In this document: positions 53,555 to 62,561 of the stretch, one piece after another
Layout of the letters: each line of letters opens with the position of its first letter
Numbering within the stretch: the first letter of the stretch is position 1
From: Clostridia bacterium
Lineage (GTDB): Bacteria; Bacillota; Clostridia; Lachnospirales; Lachnospiraceae
DNA length: 64,000 nucleotides
Direction: 5' to 3'
NCBI GenBank assembly: GCA_910575245.1
Contig: CAJTEN010000001.1
Coordinates: 124,001 to 188,000, forward strand
The notes under the pieces: model-generated
Database searches by the model: none
What the model was told of the DNA's origin: nothing
The model's input: the letters and a program-made list of their open reading frames with translations, nothing else
Program-made: the position numbers and the translations under genes

Positions 53555-53592
53555 TGGATAGAAGAAGGCCAGAGAGCAAGCTCCCTGGCCTT
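53555..53592 (-). terminator. Terminator between the radical subunit and pflA
   Basis: On the minus strand AAGGCCAG pairs with CTGGCCTT and GAG with CTC; CTTCTATCC follows. It separates the pfl structural genes from pflA. Confidence 0.78.
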
Positions 53593-53650
53593 GGAATCAT
53601 TTGATCAGAATACTGCCACTGTCTACCCTGCAGCCGTCTGCCGGTTCAGA

Positions 53651-53890
53651 TTAAACTGACTCGTGGAAAGTACGGGAAATAACGTCTGCCTGCTGTTCCG
53701 GTGTTAATTTGATGAAGTTAACTGCATAGCCGGATACGCGGATTGTCAACTGAGGATAGTTCTCAGGATGCTTCTGAGCGTCCAGTAAAGTATCTCTGTT
53801 GAGTACGTTAACGTTAAGGTGATGGCCGCCTTTTGTTGCATAACCATCCAATAAAGAAACTAAGTTATCTACCTGAGCATTTGCTGCCAT
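53651..53890 (-). CDS. Stand-alone glycyl-radical subunit of PFL (GrcA-like)
   Basis: 79 residues, equal to the last 75 or so residues of E. coli PflB and to GrcA/YfiD. Core [27 protein letters not shown] helix and beta strand, then [11 protein letters not shown] with the radical Gly at residue 54, and a C-terminal [17 protein letters not shown]. The catalytic subunit at 54377-56416 lacks this segment, so this protein must supply the radical for it to work. In E. coli GrcA is a spare part for a full-length PFL; here it seems to be the only source. GGAGG precedes the ATG. Confidence 0.93.
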   Translation of the reverse strand: MAANAQVDNLVSLLDGYATKGGHHLNVNVLNRDTLLDAQKHPENYPQLTIRVSGYAVNFIKLTPEQQADVISRTFHESV

Positions 53891-53974
53891 TGTTGTGTCC
53901 TCCTATAATTTATAAATTTTGTTGTAGTATTCCTCTGCTCCAATATATTGCTGGAGCGGAGACTAAAGCCTAAA

Positions 53975-54178
53975 TCATTTGTAATCGTCCAGACCCTCAT
54001 GGAGAGTCGGAACACTGCAGGCAAGAGGTGTACGGGAACAATCCGTGCAACCCATTGTCTGGACATTCTTGGAATTGTCCGCATTGTCATCGACATCTAC
54101 ATTCACGTGGCCGACACCCTGTGCCATCCCGGAATCCATCATCTTGACAAAGTCATCAATCATCTGCTTGTTATCCAT
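53975..54178 (-). CDS. Small Cys-motif paralogue of the glycyl-radical domain
   Basis: 67 residues. Residues 6-33 (IDDFVKMMDSGMAQGVGHVN and on) align with [20 protein letters not shown] of the radical subunit, with D, V, D, G, H, N, V, V in common places. After that the RVSGYAV loop is absent. In its place are Cys44, Cys47 and Cys54 (GCTDCSRTPLAC), then SVPTLHEGLDD. No radical glycine can be identified. It lies between the catalytic and radical genes, with AAAGGA 9 nt before its ATG. A role as a place-holder, chaperone or redox sensor for PFL is inference. Confidence 0.8.
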   Translation of the reverse strand: MDNKQMIDDFVKMMDSGMAQGVGHVNVDVDDNADNSKNVQTMGCTDCSRTPLACSVPTLHEGLDDYK

Positions 54179-54258
54179 ATATTCATATTCCTTTCGTGAC
54201 TGTCCGATGCATGTACCTATTGTAAAAAGTAATGCCGGAACAGTTATTCATATAACCT

Positions 54259-54317
54259 GGAAAAAATCTTCATATATGGATTTTTTCCGATCCGGTACAG
54301 AATTATTCTGTGCCGGA
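54259..54317 (-). other. Two stem-loops after the catalytic pfl gene
   Basis: TCCGGTACAGAAT (54291-54303) pairs with ATTCTGTGCCGGA (54305-54317), and GGAAAAAATC (54259-54268) with GATTTTTTCC (54279-54288). Read on the minus strand the second has six T in its 3' arm. They lie between the catalytic gene and the small genes and could lower or raise expression of the latter by partial termination or RNA processing. Confidence 0.6.
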
Positions 54318-54376
54318 CCATTAAATAAAGTACCCTTGTTCATGGAACGGACCCCACAAACGGGCTCCGCCCGGTT

Positions 54377-56416
54377 TTATTTATTCAGGTCTACCTCGAT
54401 ATCGCCTGCAAATACCTGATCCTCTTTACCAAGGGCGCCCGGAATGATGGTGAAGGTATTGGAGATACCATCCTGTGCATCATTGAACGGAAGCTTGGAT
54501 ACGGAAGACAGGGAAGCTACTGCACCATGTGTATCACGGCCGTGCATCGGGTTAGCGCCCGGAGCGAAAGGCTGGCCTTTCTTACGTCCGTCAGGTGTGT
54601 TACCTGTAGCCTTACCGTAAGTTACGTTGGAAGTAATGGTAAGGATGGATGTTGTCGGAACACCGTTTCTGTAGGTGTGATGTCTCCTGATCGCTGTCAT
54701 GAACTTGTGAACGATCATCTGCGCAATCTCGTCTACGCGGTCATCGTCATTACCATATTTCGGGAATTCACCGGTTGTCTTGAAGTCAACGATGATACCG
54801 TCTTCGTCTCTGATCGGCTCAACCTTAGCATACTTGATAGCAGATAAGGAGTCAGCCACGATGGACAGACCGGCAACACCAGTTGCGAAATAACGCTTAA
54901 CGTCTCTGTCATGAAGAGCCATCTCTGCTCTCTCATAGCAGTATTTGTCATGCATATAGTGAATGATGTTCAGGGTATTTACATACACGTCCGCCTGCCA
55001 CTCCATCATATCGATGAACTTATCCAGAACATCATCGTAGTCAAGAACATCCCCTGCAACAGGACGATATTTCGGCCCTACCTGCTTCTTGGTTACTTCG
55101 TCGATACCGCCGTTTAATGCGTAAAGCAGACATTTAGCGAGGTTAGCGCGGGCGCCGAAGAACTGCATTTCCTTACCGATTACCATGGAGGATACGCAGC
55201 ATGCGATACCGTAGTCATCGCCGTGTGTCACTCTCATCAGGTCATCGTTCTCATACTGGATGGAAGAAGTCTGGATGGACATCTTAGCGCAGTATCTCTT
55301 CCAGTTCTCAGGAAGTCTTGTGGACCACAGAACTGTCAGGTTCGGCTCCGGAGAAGGTCCTAAGTTGGTCAGTGTGTGCAGATAACGGAAGCTCATCTTC
55401 GTTACCATCGGACGTCCGTCAACACCAACACCGCCGAGGGACTCTGTTACCCATACCGGATCGCCAGCGAAGATCTGGTTGTATTCAGGTGTACGGGCAA
55501 ATTTGATCAGACGCAGCTTCATGATGAAGTGGTCAACGAATTCCTGGATCTGCTGCTCTGTGAAGGTTCCGTTAGCCAGGTCTCTTTCTGCATAGATATC
55601 AAGGAAGGTGGAAGTACGTCCCAGGGACATAGCCGCACCGTTCTGCTCTTTCACGGAGCAAAGGTATCCGAAGTAAGTAGCCTGGATCGCTTCCTGTACG
55701 TTGGAAGCGGGCTTGGAAATATCGCAGCCGTAAGAAGCAGCCATTTCCTTCATCAGCTTCAGGGCAATCATCTGCTCGGATAATTCTTCACGAAGACGGA
55801 TCACGTCATCTGTCATAACACGTCCTGTGGAATCCTTCTGTGCCTGTTTGTCTTCAATCAGTCTGTCGATACCGTACAGAGCCACACGTCTGTAGTCGCC
55901 GATAATACGTCCGCGGCCGTATGCATCCGGAAGGCCTGTGATGATGTGGGAAGAACGGCATGCTCTCATCTCTGCATTGTAAGCATCGAAGCAGCCTGCG
56001 TTATGTGTCTTTCTGTGCGTGGAGAAGAACTCGCTGATCTCGGGATCTACTTCGTAGCCGTTATCGGAGCATGCCTTCTCTGCCATTCTGATACCGCCGT
56101 AAGGCTGTAAGGAGCGCTTAAAAGGCTTATCAGTCTGGAAACCTACGATTGTCTCTTTGCTCTTGTCCAAATAACCAGGGCCGTGGGATGTGATGGTAGA
56201 TACAACCTTGGTATCCATATCCAGCACGCCGCCTGCTTCACGTTCCTGCTTCTGTAACTCAAGAACCTGTGCCCATAAGTCTTTAGTGTTCTGTGTAGCC
56301 TCGGCTAAGAAGGACTCATCTCCGTCATAAGGATGATAGTTTCTCTGGATGAAGTCGCGTACATTGACTTCTTTATCCCACTTGCCGCCTACAAAATCTG
56401 TCCATTCTGGTCTCAT
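54377..56416 (-). CDS. pflB: Pyruvate formate-lyase catalytic subunit, lacking the glycyl-radical domain
   Basis: 679 residues, against about 740-760 for a full PFL. The barrel and active site are intact: Cys406-Cys407 in [10 protein letters not shown] match E. coli C418-C419, and [12 protein letters not shown] and [23 protein letters not shown] are present. It stops after [21 protein letters not shown], exactly where E. coli PflB goes on into its radical domain. The stop is followed by spacer and hairpins, not by a frame-shifted remnant, so the split is not a recent mutation. The enzyme turns pyruvate and CoA into acetyl-CoA and formate. AGGAGGCTATTCAAAATG gives the start. Confidence 0.93.
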   Translation of the reverse strand: MRPEWTDFVGGKWDKEVNVRDFIQRNYHPYDGDESFLAEATQNTKDLWAQVLELQKQEREAGGVLDMDTKVVSTITSHGPGYLDKSKETIVGFQTDKPFKRSLQPYGGIRMAEKACSDNGYEVDPEISEFFSTHRKTHNAGCFDAYNAEMRACRSSHIITGLPDAYGRGRIIGDYRRVALYGIDRLIEDKQAQKDSTGRVMTDDVIRLREELSEQMIALKLMKEMAASYGCDISKPASNVQEAIQATYFGYLCSVKEQNGAAMSLGRTSTFLDIYAERDLANGTFTEQQIQEFVDHFIMKLRLIKFARTPEYNQIFAGDPVWVTESLGGVGVDGRPMVTKMSFRYLHTLTNLGPSPEPNLTVLWSTRLPENWKRYCAKMSIQTSSIQYENDDLMRVTHGDDYGIACCVSSMVIGKEMQFFGARANLAKCLLYALNGGIDEVTKKQVGPKYRPVAGDVLDYDDVLDKFIDMMEWQADVYVNTLNIIHYMHDKYCYERAEMALHDRDVKRYFATGVAGLSIVADSLSAIKYAKVEPIRDEDGIIVDFKTTGEFPKYGNDDDRVDEIAQMIVHKFMTAIRRHHTYRNGVPTTSILTITSNVTYGKATGNTPDGRKKGQPFAPGANPMHGRDTHGAVASLSSVSKLPFNDAQDGISNTFTIIPGALGKEDQVFAGDIEVDLNK

Positions 56417-56511
56417 TTTGAATAGCCTCCTATCAATTATTAATTAGTGTAAGTTGTTAATTTCCCGGTATAATCGTGGAGCGCCGGAAAATATGCTTAT
56501 CCAGTACCAAC

Positions 56512-56541
56512 ATTATATGTTAAATCAAGTTCTAACGTCAA
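56512..56541 (-). promoter_or_regulatory. Promoter of the pfl locus
   Basis: Minus strand: TTGACG (56536-56541), 18 bp, TATAAT (56512-56517), 95 bp before the pflB start. The -10 box starts at the very first base of the 217-bp direct repeat. A second copy of the promoter lies at 58820-58849. Confidence 0.75.
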
Positions 56542-56728
56542 GTCGGGCTTTGTACTTTTTCTTATACAAATCAGTTTTTTTGCTTCTAAATTTTGTGAAT
56601 TTTGTATGTAATTTACACAACAAAACGATTAAAGCCGAAAATGGATGCTTTATTGTTTCTACAGCTGCCATTCCCGGCTTTATGAATCGTTTTACAGCAA
56701 TTTTATTCAGGCCTTGATTCCCGAACTC
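56512..56728. repeat. 217-bp direct repeat, copy 1 (IS target duplication)
   Basis: Identical, as far as I can read, to 58820-59036. It contains the pfl promoter, an AT-rich tract with TTGTATGTAATTTACACAA, a long hairpin (AACGATT-AAAGCCG with CGGCTTT-ATG-AATCGTT) and the last codons of the permease gene. The intact permease end lies in copy 2. So copy 1 is the part cut off from the permease by the insertion. Confidence 0.93.
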
Positions 56729-58819
56729 GGGTCTTCAACACTTGTAACTGAATAAAATCCTTAAGAACCGCAGAAATGCGGTATTTTTTTGTCAGATTTT
56801 TCTTTACTTTTTGTTGTATATGTTGTATAATAGGTCGTATATTGATTACGGCGGTGATAAAATGAAGCTCTTTTATAACAAAAACAGTAAAGATCCTATC
56901 TATTATGCCCAGCTGGGGATCCGTAACGGCAAAAAAGTTACGACCAGAAACGTCAAACGGTTTGGAAAACACTCTGAACTGCTTAAAATTACGGATGACC
57001 CCCTGGCTTATGTCAGGGAGGAAATCCGGAAGATGAACGAGGAATACCGTGTCGGCAGAGTAGAACACTCCATTTCTACTGATTACAATGAGAGGGTGGA
57101 AAAGACAGATGATGCGGCTTCCTCTTCCACCGGACTGAACATAGGCTATTTTTTCCTGCAGGACCTGATGAGCGGTCTACGACTCAAAGATTTTTTCAAA
57201 GAAAAGACGGCTGGCAGAAAAATGGCTTTTGACAGCTACACGATCCACCGTTTCCTTATTTATTCCAGGATCATGGAACCGCTCTCCAAATACGCAGTGC
57301 CGGGCAGACTGGATTCCTATTATGAAAAACCGGACTTTGGCTATCAGCACATCCTGCGGTTTATGGATCTTCTGGAAGAACATTACGATGATTATCTGGC
57401 CTGGCTCTACCTGCACAGCGATACCATCGTAAAACGGGATCCGTCCGTGCTTTATTATGACTGCACGAACTTCTACTTTGAATGTGAACAGGCTGATGAC
57501 GAGATCGTGGACGAGGTCACAGGAGAAGTCATAACCGGCCTGCGGCAGTACGGCATCAGCAAAGAACACCGCCCCAATCCCATAGTGGAAATGGGGTTAT
57601 TCATGGACAGCAGGGGGATCCCCATCACTATGTGCCTGCATCCCGGCAATAAAAGCGAGCAGCTGACAGCAGTCCCTCTGGAGAAAGAAGTGCTGAAAAT
57701 GATCCCGGATGCAAAATTCATCTACTGTGCTGATGCCGGGCTTGGCTCCTATAACATCAGAAAGTTTAACAGCATGGGCGGCAGGTCTTTCATTGTCACA
57801 CAATCCGTCAAAAAGCTGAGCAGTACGCTGAAGGAAGCCGTTTTTAATGACTATGGTTATAAGCTTCTTTCAGATGATACCCCCGTTACGGTTAAAGACA
57901 TGAAAACCTTTGACCGGCATGCTCCGGACAACCTCGGACTTTATAATGATTCCGCCTATAAGGTCATCCAGGCAGACAAGGCGCTCGACCTTGGGCTTTA
58001 TGAGGATGTGGTTCTGAAAAACGGGCGCACTGTACAGCGGAAATCAAAAGGCGTCCTGAAACAGCGCATCATCATCACATTTTCAAGAAAAATGATGGAA
58101 TACCAGCGCACTGTCAGAAACCGGCAGGTAGAGCGGGCGAAAAACCTGCTTTCCCGAAAGGATCCGGAGGAGATCAAAAAAGGCCCCAACGATGTGAAGC
58201 GCTTCATGAAGCGGATCTCAAAAACCAGATCCGGTGAAAAAGCTGTCGTAGAATACATTCTTGATGAGGACAAAATCGCAGAAGAAGAAAAATATGACGG
58301 GTATTATGCTGTTGCCACAAATCTTGCGGATCCGGCAAAAAAGGTTCTTGCAGTGTCACAAAAAAGATACCAGATCGAAGACTGTTTCCGGATCATGAAA
58401 ACAAACTTTGACGGCCGTCCCGTAAACCACAGGCTCCCGGAACGGATCAGGGCGCATTTCCTGATCTGCTATACTGCACTGCTGGTATACCGGCTTTTGG
58501 AAGTTATGCTTGATGACCAGAAAACACATGTCACACCGGGTAATTTAATAACAACGTTGAAGAACATGAATATCGCAAATGTGCATGACATTGATTATAT
58601 GGCTCTTTACAAAGGAAGCAAAACCCTTGATGCCCTGACCCAGTTGACCATGCTCCCTTTGGACAGGCGCCACTACCAGCCAAAGGATTTAAACCGAATC
58701 ATTAAAAAAATTTTAAAGTAGCCGAAATATACAACATTTTTAAGCATGTCAAAAGCCGGGATCTCCTTATTTTGCAAGGGATTCCGGCTTCATTAGCTAT
58801 TTTAAGTGTTGAAAACGGG
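56729..58819 (+). mobile_element. IS1634-family insertion sequence
   Basis: 2091 bp between the two 217-bp direct repeats. Imperfect terminal inverted repeats of about 16 bp share TTCAACACTT at 56734-56743 and AAGTGTTGAA at 58804-58813. It holds one transposase gene and a terminator-like hairpin near 58754-58790 (AGCCGG...CCGGCT). IS1634-family elements are known for unusually long target duplications, which fits. Confidence 0.92.
56862..58721 (+). CDS. IS1634-family (IS4-like) DDE transposase
   Basis: 619 residues from the ATG at 56862; an in-frame ATG at 56811 lies upstream. Candidate DDE residues are the Asp in VLYYDCTNFYFE (near 215), the Asp in YCADAGLGSYNIRKF (near 290) and the Glu in RYQIEDCFRIMKT (near 508), in the IS4-type order. 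The C-terminal HFLICYTALLVYRLLE is typical. The frame is intact and so the element may be active. The protein is on the plus strand, opposite to the pfl and ABC genes around it. Confidence 0.93.
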   Translation: MKLFYNKNSKDPIYYAQLGIRNGKKVTTRNVKRFGKHSELLKITDDPLAYVREEIRKMNEEYRVGRVEHSISTDYNERVEKTDDAASSSTGLNIGYFFLQDLMSGLRLKDFFKEKTAGRKMAFDSYTIHRFLIYSRIMEPLSKYAVPGRLDSYYEKPDFGYQHILRFMDLLEEHYDDYLAWLYLHSDTIVKRDPSVLYYDCTNFYFECEQADDEIVDEVTGEVITGLRQYGISKEHRPNPIVEMGLFMDSRGIPITMCLHPGNKSEQLTAVPLEKEVLKMIPDAKFIYCADAGLGSYNIRKFNSMGGRSFIVTQSVKKLSSTLKEAVFNDYGYKLLSDDTPVTVKDMKTFDRHAPDNLGLYNDSAYKVIQADKALDLGLYEDVVLKNGRTVQRKSKGVLKQRIIITFSRKMMEYQRTVRNRQVERAKNLLSRKDPEEIKKGPNDVKRFMKRISKTRSGEKAVVEYILDEDKIAEEEKYDGYYAVATNLADPAKKVLAVSQKRYQIEDCFRIMKTNFDGRPVNHRLPERIRAHFLICYTALLVYRLLEVMLDDQKTHVTPGNLITTLKNMNIANVHDIDYMALYKGSKTLDALTQLTMLPLDRRHYQPKDLNRIIKKILK

Positions 58820-59036
58820 ATTATATGTTAAATCAAGTTCTAACGTCAAGTCGGGCTTTGTACTTTTTCTTATACAAATCAGTTTTTTTGCTTCTAAATT
58901 TTGTGAATTTTGTATGTAATTTACACAACAAAACGATTAAAGCCGAAAATGGATGCTTTATTGTTTCTACAGCTGCCATTCCCGGCTTTATGAATCGTTT
59001 TACAGCAATTTTATTCAGGCCTTGATTCCCGAACTC
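58820..59036. repeat. 217-bp direct repeat, copy 2 (IS target duplication)
   Basis: Second copy of 56512-56728. Here it keeps its link with the permease gene, whose last codons and stop (59015-59017) lie inside. The pfl promoter copy (minus-strand -35 at 58844-58849, -10 at 58820-58825) now points into the right end of the IS, antisense to the transposase gene. Confidence 0.93.
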
Positions 59037-59827
59037 ATAGCGCCTTTGACAAACTCTTTCTGGGTGCAGATGAAAAACAGGATGACAGGGAAGGAAAGCA
59101 GCACGACGCCTGCCAATGTCAGGTTTGTCTTCTTAAAATAGGTCATATTTACCGTCTGAAGCCCTACCACCAGAGTAAACTTATCTACCTTGTTGATGAA
59201 AGTGGCCGGTACCATGTAAGAATTCCACGTTCCCGTAAAATTCAGGATGGCGATGGAGGCGAACAGCGGCTTGGAAATGGGGGCGACTATCCTGAAGAAG
59301 ACTCCGGCATGGCTCAGCCCGTCAATCCTGGCGGCTTCCAGAAGTTCATCAGGCACTGCGAAGAAAAACTGTCTTGCCATAAACAGGAACATTGTCTGGG
59401 AGAGGAACGGCAGTGTGATTGCCCAGATTGTGTTATGCATGTTCAGTTTCGCGAGCTGAATGTACATCTGGATCATAGTAAGCTGAAAAGGTACCATCAT
59501 AGAGAGCAGCAGGCACCCGAAAATAACTTTTTTCCCGGGGAAATGGAGTTTTGCCAGTGCATAGCCTGCCATGGACGGAAAAAGCAGGTTGCCCAGAACC
59601 ACGATCACAGTGGAAAGAAAAGTATTCCAGTACCACCGGAGGATAGGGTATTGTGTGAATAATTCCTTAAAATTATCAAGCGTCCAGACACTGACAGGAG
59701 CCCAGGTCTGCACATAACGGTAGGGCAGGAGAGCATTATAAAATACGTAAAGGATCGGCAGCAGGAAAATCAGTGCCAGTACAATTAAAGTAAAATACAT
59801 TAAAAACGTAAGCAGTTTCTTTTTCAT
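59015..59827 (-). CDS. Sugar ABC transporter permease (MalG type)
   Basis: 270 residues from the ATG at 59827 (AAAGGA upstream; a longer start at 59884 lacks a site). Six membrane helices and the permease EAA motif ELLEAARIDGLSHAGVFFRIVAPISKP (near 180-207). It forms half of the membrane channel and contacts the ATPase, which is not in the window (such systems often share MsiK-type ATPases). The last residues lie in the IS target duplication, but the gene is intact. Confidence 0.93.
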   Translation of the reverse strand: MKKKLLTFLMYFTLIVLALIFLLPILYVFYNALLPYRYVQTWAPVSVWTLDNFKELFTQYPILRWYWNTFLSTVIVVLGNLLFPSMAGYALAKLHFPGKKVIFGCLLLSMMVPFQLTMIQMYIQLAKLNMHNTIWAITLPFLSQTMFLFMARQFFFAVPDELLEAARIDGLSHAGVFFRIVAPISKPLFASIAILNFTGTWNSYMVPATFINKVDKFTLVVGLQTVNMTYFKKTNLTLAGVVLLSFPVILFFICTQKEFVKGAMSSGIKA

Positions 59828-59897
59828 GTTTCTTATCGTTCCTTTCTCTTGCAGGGAAGGTTGCATTCTGCATTGTGCGGTCAATGGTTTTGCAGAT

Positions 59898-60797
59898 TCA
59901 GTCGCCTTCCCTGCTGATAAATGTTCTTAACAGAGACAGCAGGAATATAATTCCCAGCAGTACCATGGCTGCTGCGCTTCCGTATCCCATGTCCATATAG
60001 CTGAATGACTGTTGATACAGGAAGGTTACTACAGTGCTGGTCGCCCCGGCGGGGGAACCCAGAGGGCTTTGCTTGGAGATGGCGGCAATCTGATCGAAAA
60101 TCTGGAAGGCGTTGATCATGCCCAGGGTGACCACCAGGTATGTAGTGGGCCTGACCAGAGGGAGGGTGATATACCAGATGGACTGTGCCCGGTTGGCGCC
60201 GTCTATCGTAGCCGCTTCATAGAGCTCGGCGGATATGTTCTGCAGGCCGCTGATGTAAAGGATCATGTAGAAACCGATCTGCTGCCATACATAGATAATG
60301 ATAATCAGGGAGAGGGCATATTTCGGGCTTGTAAACCAGGTCGTATTATCCAGGCCGAAAAGGGTGAAGAGCTTAGTTCCAATCCCGTCCTTTACGAAGA
60401 AATACATAAAAAAGATACTTACCGCAACAGATGAAATGACATAGGGCATATAATATACAGTCCGGAAGAATGTTTTTCCTCTTATTTTTCCGTCTAACAG
60501 CACTGCGGCCAGGAAAGCGATTACCGCAATGAGGACAACAACGACCGCAACCATCAGAAAAGTATGCTGAAGGGCTTTCAGGAACGCATCGTCCGTAAAC
60601 AGACGCCTGAAATTGTCAAATCCCACGAACCTGGCACGTTCCGGTGTGATAAAGCTGTATTCATAAAAACTGAGGCGCATGGATTTGGCGGCAGGGATGA
60701 AGAACCAGTAGATCCAGATCAGCACAGCCGGGAGCAGAAAGCATATGGCGGTGAGAACTTCTGTGCTTTTATATTTTATTTTCGGTTTTTTCTGCAT
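59898..60797 (-). CDS. Sugar ABC transporter permease (MalF type)
   Basis: 299 residues from the ATG at 60797 (GGAGG 5 nt upstream). Six helices and the EAA loop ELYEAATIDGANRAQSIWYITLPLVRP (near 195-222). It pairs with the MalG-type protein encoded 70 nt downstream. Confidence 0.93.
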   Translation of the reverse strand: MQKKPKIKYKSTEVLTAICFLLPAVLIWIYWFFIPAAKSMRLSFYEYSFITPERARFVGFDNFRRLFTDDAFLKALQHTFLMVAVVVVLIAVIAFLAAVLLDGKIRGKTFFRTVYYMPYVISSVAVSIFFMYFFVKDGIGTKLFTLFGLDNTTWFTSPKYALSLIIIIYVWQQIGFYMILYISGLQNISAELYEAATIDGANRAQSIWYITLPLVRPTTYLVVTLGMINAFQIFDQIAAISKQSPLGSPAGATSTVVTFLYQQSFSYMDMGYGSAAAMVLLGIIFLLSLLRTFISREGD

Positions 60798-60911
60798 TTT
60801 TACCTCCATTTTCTTCCGGCTTGAAGGGTTATACACCGTTCAAGGGAAGCTATGATAAAGTTCAGCCCGGAGACCGGGCTGAAACAATTTGCAATGCTGT
60901 GTCAATGTTCT

Positions 60912-62267
60912 TTATTCTGTGCCGTATTCGGCAGAAAGCTGGTCTACGATATCCTGCCCTGTCATGGAAGAAGTTTCATCAAACATGGTTTCCTGCATGA
61001 GATTGATCAGGCTGTCAGCAAACTTTTTGCTCTGGGTAGGATAGCTGAAAGGAGTGGTATCATCCAGATAGCCTACCAGTTCCGTCAATGCGGGAACTTT
61101 CTCTTTATAATAATCAAAATATGCTTCGCCCGCGGGGATAACCTCTGTCACATCGACAACTGCCTCATAGAGTTTGCTGCCTTCCGCAACATAACTGATT
61201 GCCTTGGCAACTTCTTCGGGATGCTGGGAATTCTTAAGGGCAACCAGGGCAGCAGAGTGACAGGTGCCGCCGCCGTTTCCGCTTCCGCCCTTCGGGATAG
61301 GCAGGTATTTCAGCTCGATATCCGGCGCCTCAGCAGCGAAACCACCCTGATACCATGCACCGCCGGTAGAGAACAGTGCAGATTCCTGGATCATAACATC
61401 CATATCACCGCCCAATCCCAGCTCCGTAGGGGTAACGATATATCCTTCCCGGTAAGCATCGATCAAAAACTGCAGCGCATCGGCATTTTCCTTTGCACCG
61501 ATCTTTTTGCCGAAGTCCCAGCCGCCGCCGAAGGAAAGGGCAATGTTGGTCAGATGATATTCCTGAATATTGACGCACCAGGCTGCCATGTCGTGCTCGT
61601 CTTTTACTTTCTTACAGATAGCAAGGACTTCATCCCAGGTAGTGGGATAAGAGTCTCCCAGGCCGTATTCATTCCACATATTGTTATTCACAATGAAAAC
61701 GCCGGGGTTCAGTGCGTACGGAATACCGTAAACAATGTCATCTATCTTCCACGCGTCCATTGCCTTGGCCCATGTACCGTCCAGGTTAATCACACCGGAA
61801 TCCACGTACTCCGTCAGCGGCTCGAACAGTCCCTGATCAATATACTGCAGATAATGTTCATTGGTACAGGAGATGATATCAGGAGCTGTTCCGGCTGCGA
61901 TCTGAGCGGGAATATTGTCCCAGAAGTCAGAATCGCTGGGATATTTCAGAAACTCGATCTGAATGCCCAAATCGTCTTCGATTCCTTCGAAAGCTTTCTC
62001 CAGACGTTTGGATTCGTCATCGGCCCAGACACCGATGGTAAGTTTGATACCTTCGCCGCTGTCGTTGTTTGCTTCCACAACGGCGGCATCCGCATCGTCC
62101 GTACCGACGGTAGTCTCTGGGGCTTCTGAATCCTGTGCAGCTCCGGGCGCTTCGGGCGCTTCGGGCGCTGCGTCCGAGGCGGGTGCAGAACCGCAGGCCG
62201 TAAGTCCGGCAAGCAATGACGCGCAGATAAGGCATCCTGTAATTTTAGACATTAATTTTCTTTTCAT
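60912..62267 (-). CDS. Sugar-binding lipoprotein of the ABC transporter
   Basis: 451 residues. Signal peptide with lipobox LTAC (Cys near 25), then an acidic Ala/Pro/Glu-rich linker (about 26-70) and a family 1 solute-binding fold (IKLTIGVWADDESKRLEKAF, AGTAPDIISCTNEHYLQYIDQG, YGIPYALNPGVFIVNN). It should capture an oligosaccharide outside the cell; the sugar is unknown. The linker includes the repeat PEAPEAPGA. First gene of the transport operon. Upstream a minus-strand TATAAT (62342-62347) has a poor -35, which suggests dependence on an activator, perhaps the regulator encoded next. Confidence 0.94.
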   Translation of the reverse strand: MKRKLMSKITGCLICASLLAGLTACGSAPASDAAPEAPEAPGAAQDSEAPETTVGTDDADAAVVEANNDSGEGIKLTIGVWADDESKRLEKAFEGIEDDLGIQIEFLKYPSDSDFWDNIPAQIAAGTAPDIISCTNEHYLQYIDQGLFEPLTEYVDSGVINLDGTWAKAMDAWKIDDIVYGIPYALNPGVFIVNNNMWNEYGLGDSYPTTWDEVLAICKKVKDEHDMAAWCVNIQEYHLTNIALSFGGGWDFGKKIGAKENADALQFLIDAYREGYIVTPTELGLGGDMDVMIQESALFSTGGAWYQGGFAAEAPDIELKYLPIPKGGSGNGGGTCHSAALVALKNSQHPEEVAKAISYVAEGSKLYEAVVDVTEVIPAGEAYFDYYKEKVPALTELVGYLDDTTPFSYPTQSKKFADSLINLMQETMFDETSSMTGQDIVDQLSAEYGTE

Positions 62268-62561
62268 AGCTGGTACTAAACTCCCTTCTGTCTCTTTTTC
62301 ATAATTTTCATGATTGATAAGGCTCCGGTTCCTTGTAATTTATTATAGGAATTTTGTTTCCTTTTTGCTATTTTCATCCTTATCAAATCACTTTGGTTTT
62401 TGCTGCGGTAATCAAAGAAGGAACCTCGCGCCAGACTGATAAACGGCGGGAGATTCCAAAGGCAATTTTGATTTTTGTCAAATCATTTAGAATTTTGTCA
62501 TGGTAATTTGGTTAACGGTTCACAGCCGAAAGGCTGACAGGAGTTTTGGTACGGCGGATGC

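Noticed and set aside
54179-54377. Frameshift as the reason for the short PFL
   Set aside because: No remnant of the radical domain follows the stop in any frame. A spacer with hairpins and a separate gene lies there, and the domain exists intact as its own gene.
56590-56640. Rex or FNR site upstream of pfl (TTGTATGTAATTTACACAA)
   Set aside because: It is an imperfect palindrome that matches neither the clostridial Rex consensus nor an FNR box well enough to call.
56454-59025. Two reading frames of 60-90 codons in the 217-bp repeat (56454-56717 and 58825-59025)
   Set aside because: They share the same sequence because the DNA is duplicated. They run through promoter and AT-rich non-coding DNA and have no ribosome site.
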